A stretch of 64,000 nt of DNA from positions 2,046,001 through 2,110,000 of the forward strand of contig JADJBB010000021.1 of NCBI GenBank assembly GCA_016703965.1. The letters are read 5' to 3'. The translations under genes and the position numbers were made by a program. The notes under the pieces were generated by a model. That model ran no database searches, had not been told where the DNA came from, and worked only from the letters and a program-made list of their open reading frames with translations. Shown here piece by piece: positions 61,592-64,000 of this stretch (positions are counted from its first letter, which is position 1; every line of letters begins with the position of its first letter). The stretch comes from Acidobacteriota bacterium (GTDB lineage: Bacteria > Acidobacteriota > Blastocatellia > Pyrinomonadales > Pyrinomonadaceae).

Positions 61592-63339
61592 CTAAACGGC
61601 TCGCAATATCCTCTGCGGAACGGCTTCGGTCTGCCGCCCGGCGTCTATGCCACTCTCGATCTCGGACTGAGGGACAAAGCAGGTCTCATCACGCGATGCG
61701 AACATCGAATCCATGAAAGACTTGCACTCAGCAAGAGTCGAGAAACGTTGTTTGTAGAGGTCGCAGGCTTCCCAACAGGTGAGCATGCGGCCGGTGTAGA
61801 GATCCTCGCGGACACGTCCGGGGGCTGCCTCGGCGAGGCGTTCGAGCGGAACCGCGACAGTTTCCGGTTTTGGGAAACGGGCAATATTGCTCGGCATCGC
61901 TGCTGGCTGATCGTTGACCGACTCGTCGAAGAACCGGATCGGTTCGGCAACACGGCCCTCGGACGAGACGGTGCGGACGCGTTTCGCATCCTCTTTGGCG
62001 ACCTGCTTGAGCTCCTTCCGAAGCGTTTCCGCATCGGTTTGAGCTGTCGAGCGGTATTCGCCGGCAGTGTCCGGTTTGTAGAGATCCTTCGGCACGTCGT
62101 ACTCAAGGCCATCAAAGCCGACGACCGTGAAGAACGGCTGATCGTCCGGGAATATGATCCGCAGCTTTTCGCTGCGAGTCGTCCAGTTCGCAAATGGATA
62201 GATCTCGGACTGCGGCAGCTGATAGGTTTTGCCTTTGAGCCGGAACGTCAGATCGCCTTTGAGCTTGACCTCATGCTCATCGGCCATAAAGGCGGAGCGA
62301 AGCGATGAATAATCGAGCCGGCGTATGACGGACAGAGTGTTTTCCCAGCGTTCCAGCGGCTTTTGGCCAGTCTCGCTGTGGACTGAGTTATTTAGCTTGT
62401 GCATGACGCCGCGGGCGAACTGATCATTAAGTGCTTCGAGGGTCAGCTGGCCGCGCTCGGCGATGTAAGGACCTATGAATCTCTCGCACTGCTCGACGGT
62501 CTGGTGCAGGCGTTCGACCTTGCCGGTAGCTCGTGAATTACCGGGTAAGTGGAAAGTGTTTTGATAGCCGCCCTGGTCTAAGAGAACCTTATTGAGAATC
62601 TCCGTAGTGCGGGCATTTCGACCGAACTTAATGATCGCGTCGTTATCTGTGTAAAGGGTTTGCGGGACGCCAAGTTCACTGTACGCCTGCAGCAGGAAAT
62701 CAACGACGTGTGAGCTATTCGGCTTCGCGACTCCAACGTAGCGGATAAAGCAACGGCGGGAAAAATCGTCAATGAGAGCGAAACGCCAAACTCTGACACG
62801 ATCATTGTTGGTGTTTTCATGGTTCTTTGAAACCTCGAGACTGGAGACGGAAATAATACGCCGGGTTTTCTGATCGAGCCAGCGGGATTTAAGACCGGAG
62901 ATGTCGAACTGGAACATCTCGCCCGGAGCCGATGCCTCAAAGCGGCGGTGCGGTGTCGTCGCGTTGCGGCGTGCTTTTTATCAAGCCCGGACTCGCGAAG
63001 GTAGCGCGTCAGCGTCGGAAACTCGATCGGTACCTCGAGACCGCGATCACGAGCCATATTGATCGCCTCGGCAGGTGAAACGTCGTACTCGAGTACCCAC
63101 CCGGCGACGAGGCGAAGAGCCTCATCCTGGCGAATATTGACGATGCGTTTTCCTTTGTCCGATCTCATCTTTCGCTGCGGCCTGACGGCCTTCGTGACCG
63201 CATAAATGCGATCCTTGCCAACCTTGTAATGTGCGGAGAGACGGTCAGCCTCGCTGCTACGCTCAGAGCGTGTGCGGCACCGTCCCATGCACTCGATTAT
63301 TTCGGCCTTGGCTAACTCGCCAAGTACAGTTCGTGTCAT
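61592..63339 (-). CDS. MuA-like DDE transposase (rve fold), frameshifted
   Basis: 582 residues after repair. Fragment 62578-63339 holds two N-terminal DNA-binding HTH regions (AHYKVGKDRIYAVTK; DVSPAEAINMARDRG). Fragment 61592-62917 holds the integrase core: first Asp in EMFQFDISG, second in LYTDNDAIIKF, Glu in ATGKVERLHQT, then a Mu-type beta-barrel (SVHSETGQKPLERWE onward). At ~62985 GATAAAAAGCACG lacks one A; adding it yields DKKARRNATTPHRRFEA. The gene drives replicative transposition of the element. MuB-like gene follows. Confidence 0.9.
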
Positions 63340-63405
63340 TGCTCTAGTCGTGATGGACCGCTGCCGTTCGGGCTGAAAACGACAGCGGGACCAGGTGTTT
63401 TGGTT

Positions 63406-64000
63406 TTAGGCCGCCTGCTGCATGGCAGGTCTTTGTGATTTAAGGAATGCGGCTAGGTCTTTTAGCTGCTCGACGCTCAGTTTATTGCTGGCGGTTTTGT
63501 TGTAACGCCTTATCAATAGGGCGTACCAGTGATCCTTGTCACTGCCAATGATGTAGCCAACCTCATCGCCGAGGGCGTGAACCTCGCGAAGCAGCTTTGC
63601 GTGCTCCGTTTCGGGCGGTCCCGAAAACCGAGTAACGTTGTGGCCCTTGCCAAAACCGTGCAGCTTTACCAGGTCGATACCCTTATTGGTCAAAGCACTG
63701 CGTGCAGCTCGGGCCGTGGCGAGGCTTTTGATCTGTTCGGGAGACATCGCTTCGCCGTCGATCTTTTCGTTCAGGTTTGCCATGCCGGTGGAGCTGGCGA
63801 ACGAACCGTCCTCGAACGTGACCTTGTACTGGATCGTAATGTTGTCCGGGAAAACCGAGCTGACAGGAAAGTCCTCAATACCGACCGCGTTAGTCAGTTT
63901 GTGGAGCAAGATCGCCGTCGCCTCGCGGTCGAAGAATGGTTTTGGATCGTCCCTGAAAAAGATGATTTGCTCAGGTTCGAGGCCGTAGGCGGCACAGTCT
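63406..64000 (-). CDS. Unidentified phage early protein, 5' part beyond window
   Basis: The frame is open through the right edge (198 codons visible). It reads GLEPEQIIFFRDDPKPFFDR, then TNAVGIEDFPVSSVF, then IKSLATARAARSALTNKGID, and ends RPAMQQAA. The ATARAxRxAL helix followed by a Gly vaguely resembles single-strand annealing proteins (Erf/Rad52-like), but I cannot assign a family. It precedes the transposase by 66 bases in the same direction. Confidence 0.65.
   Translation of the reverse strand, partial: DCAAYGLEPEQIIFFRDDPKPFFDREATAILLHKLTNAVGIEDFPVSSVFPDNITIQYKVTFEDGSFASSTGMANLNEKIDGEAMSPEQIKSLATARAARSALTNKGIDLVKLHGFGKGHNVTRFSGPPETEHAKLLREVHALGDEVGYIIGSDKDHWYALLIRRYNKTASNKLSVEQLKDLAAFLKSQRPAMQQAA

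Overview
The window looks like chromosome from an acidobacterium, most likely class Blastocatellia. This is inferred from a carboxypeptidase-regulatory/Oar-like TonB receptor, GC of roughly 50-55 %, many secreted hydrolases, and the abundance of short palindromic repeats around and inside genes; no rRNA or marker phylogeny was available. Most of the window is ordinary core genome. The last ~7 kb (56.8-64.0 kb) is the early region of a Mu-like transposable prophage or a remnant of one.

Layout. 1-12.8 kb is a cell-wall sugar salvage locus: a GH3 hexosaminidase cut by the left edge (nagZ-like), a Na+/solute symporter, murQ, a BadF-type amino-sugar kinase, a divergent LysR regulator, an unusual fusion of an AmiE-like serine hydrolase to a NamZ (GH171) exo-muramidase, a large TonB-dependent receptor and nagA. 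Together they would cut muropeptides outside the cytoplasm, import MurNAc and GlcNAc, phosphorylate them and funnel both to GlcN-6-P. 12.7-18.9 kb is nitrogen control: glnE, a sigma-54 activator and amtB, with a sigma-54 promoter and three palindromic activator-like sites between the last two. 18.9-24.9 kb holds an RluD-type pseudouridine synthase, gamma-glutamyltransferase, a D-aminoacylase-family hydrolase and TerC. 24.9-28.9 kb is pyrimidine synthesis (pyrC-pyrB-pyrR, divergent pyrD). 29.0-33.5 kb is yceD-rpmF-fabH-fabD-acpP-fabF, without plsX or fabG. 33.6-35.4 kb is etfBA. 35.5-39.2 kb is a nitric-oxide module (cupin, quinol NO reductase, truncated haemoglobin, Crp/Fnr regulator). 39.2-52.4 kb is housekeeping: YdeI-like, TPR, SRAP, M28 peptidase, lon, engB, rho, glgA, purA, GNAT. 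tRNA-Lys(UUU) lies at 52.46 kb, followed by a small HTH gene and a secreted TPR-CHAT (caspase-like) protein transcribed together with a small Cys-rich secreted peptide.

Two window-wide patterns matter. First, five genes (sigma-54 activator, lon, TPR-CHAT, MuB-like ATPase, MuA-like transposase) carry six single-base indels, all in homopolymers of 4-5 bases; every reconstructed gene is an exact multiple of three. Uncorrected sequencing error is the simplest explanation, so these genes should be read as probably intact. Second, palindromic repeats not only sit between genes but appear to have been absorbed in frame into coding sequence (signal peptide of the AmiE-NamZ fusion, insertions in nagA and the pseudouridine synthase, possibly the N-terminus of glnE).
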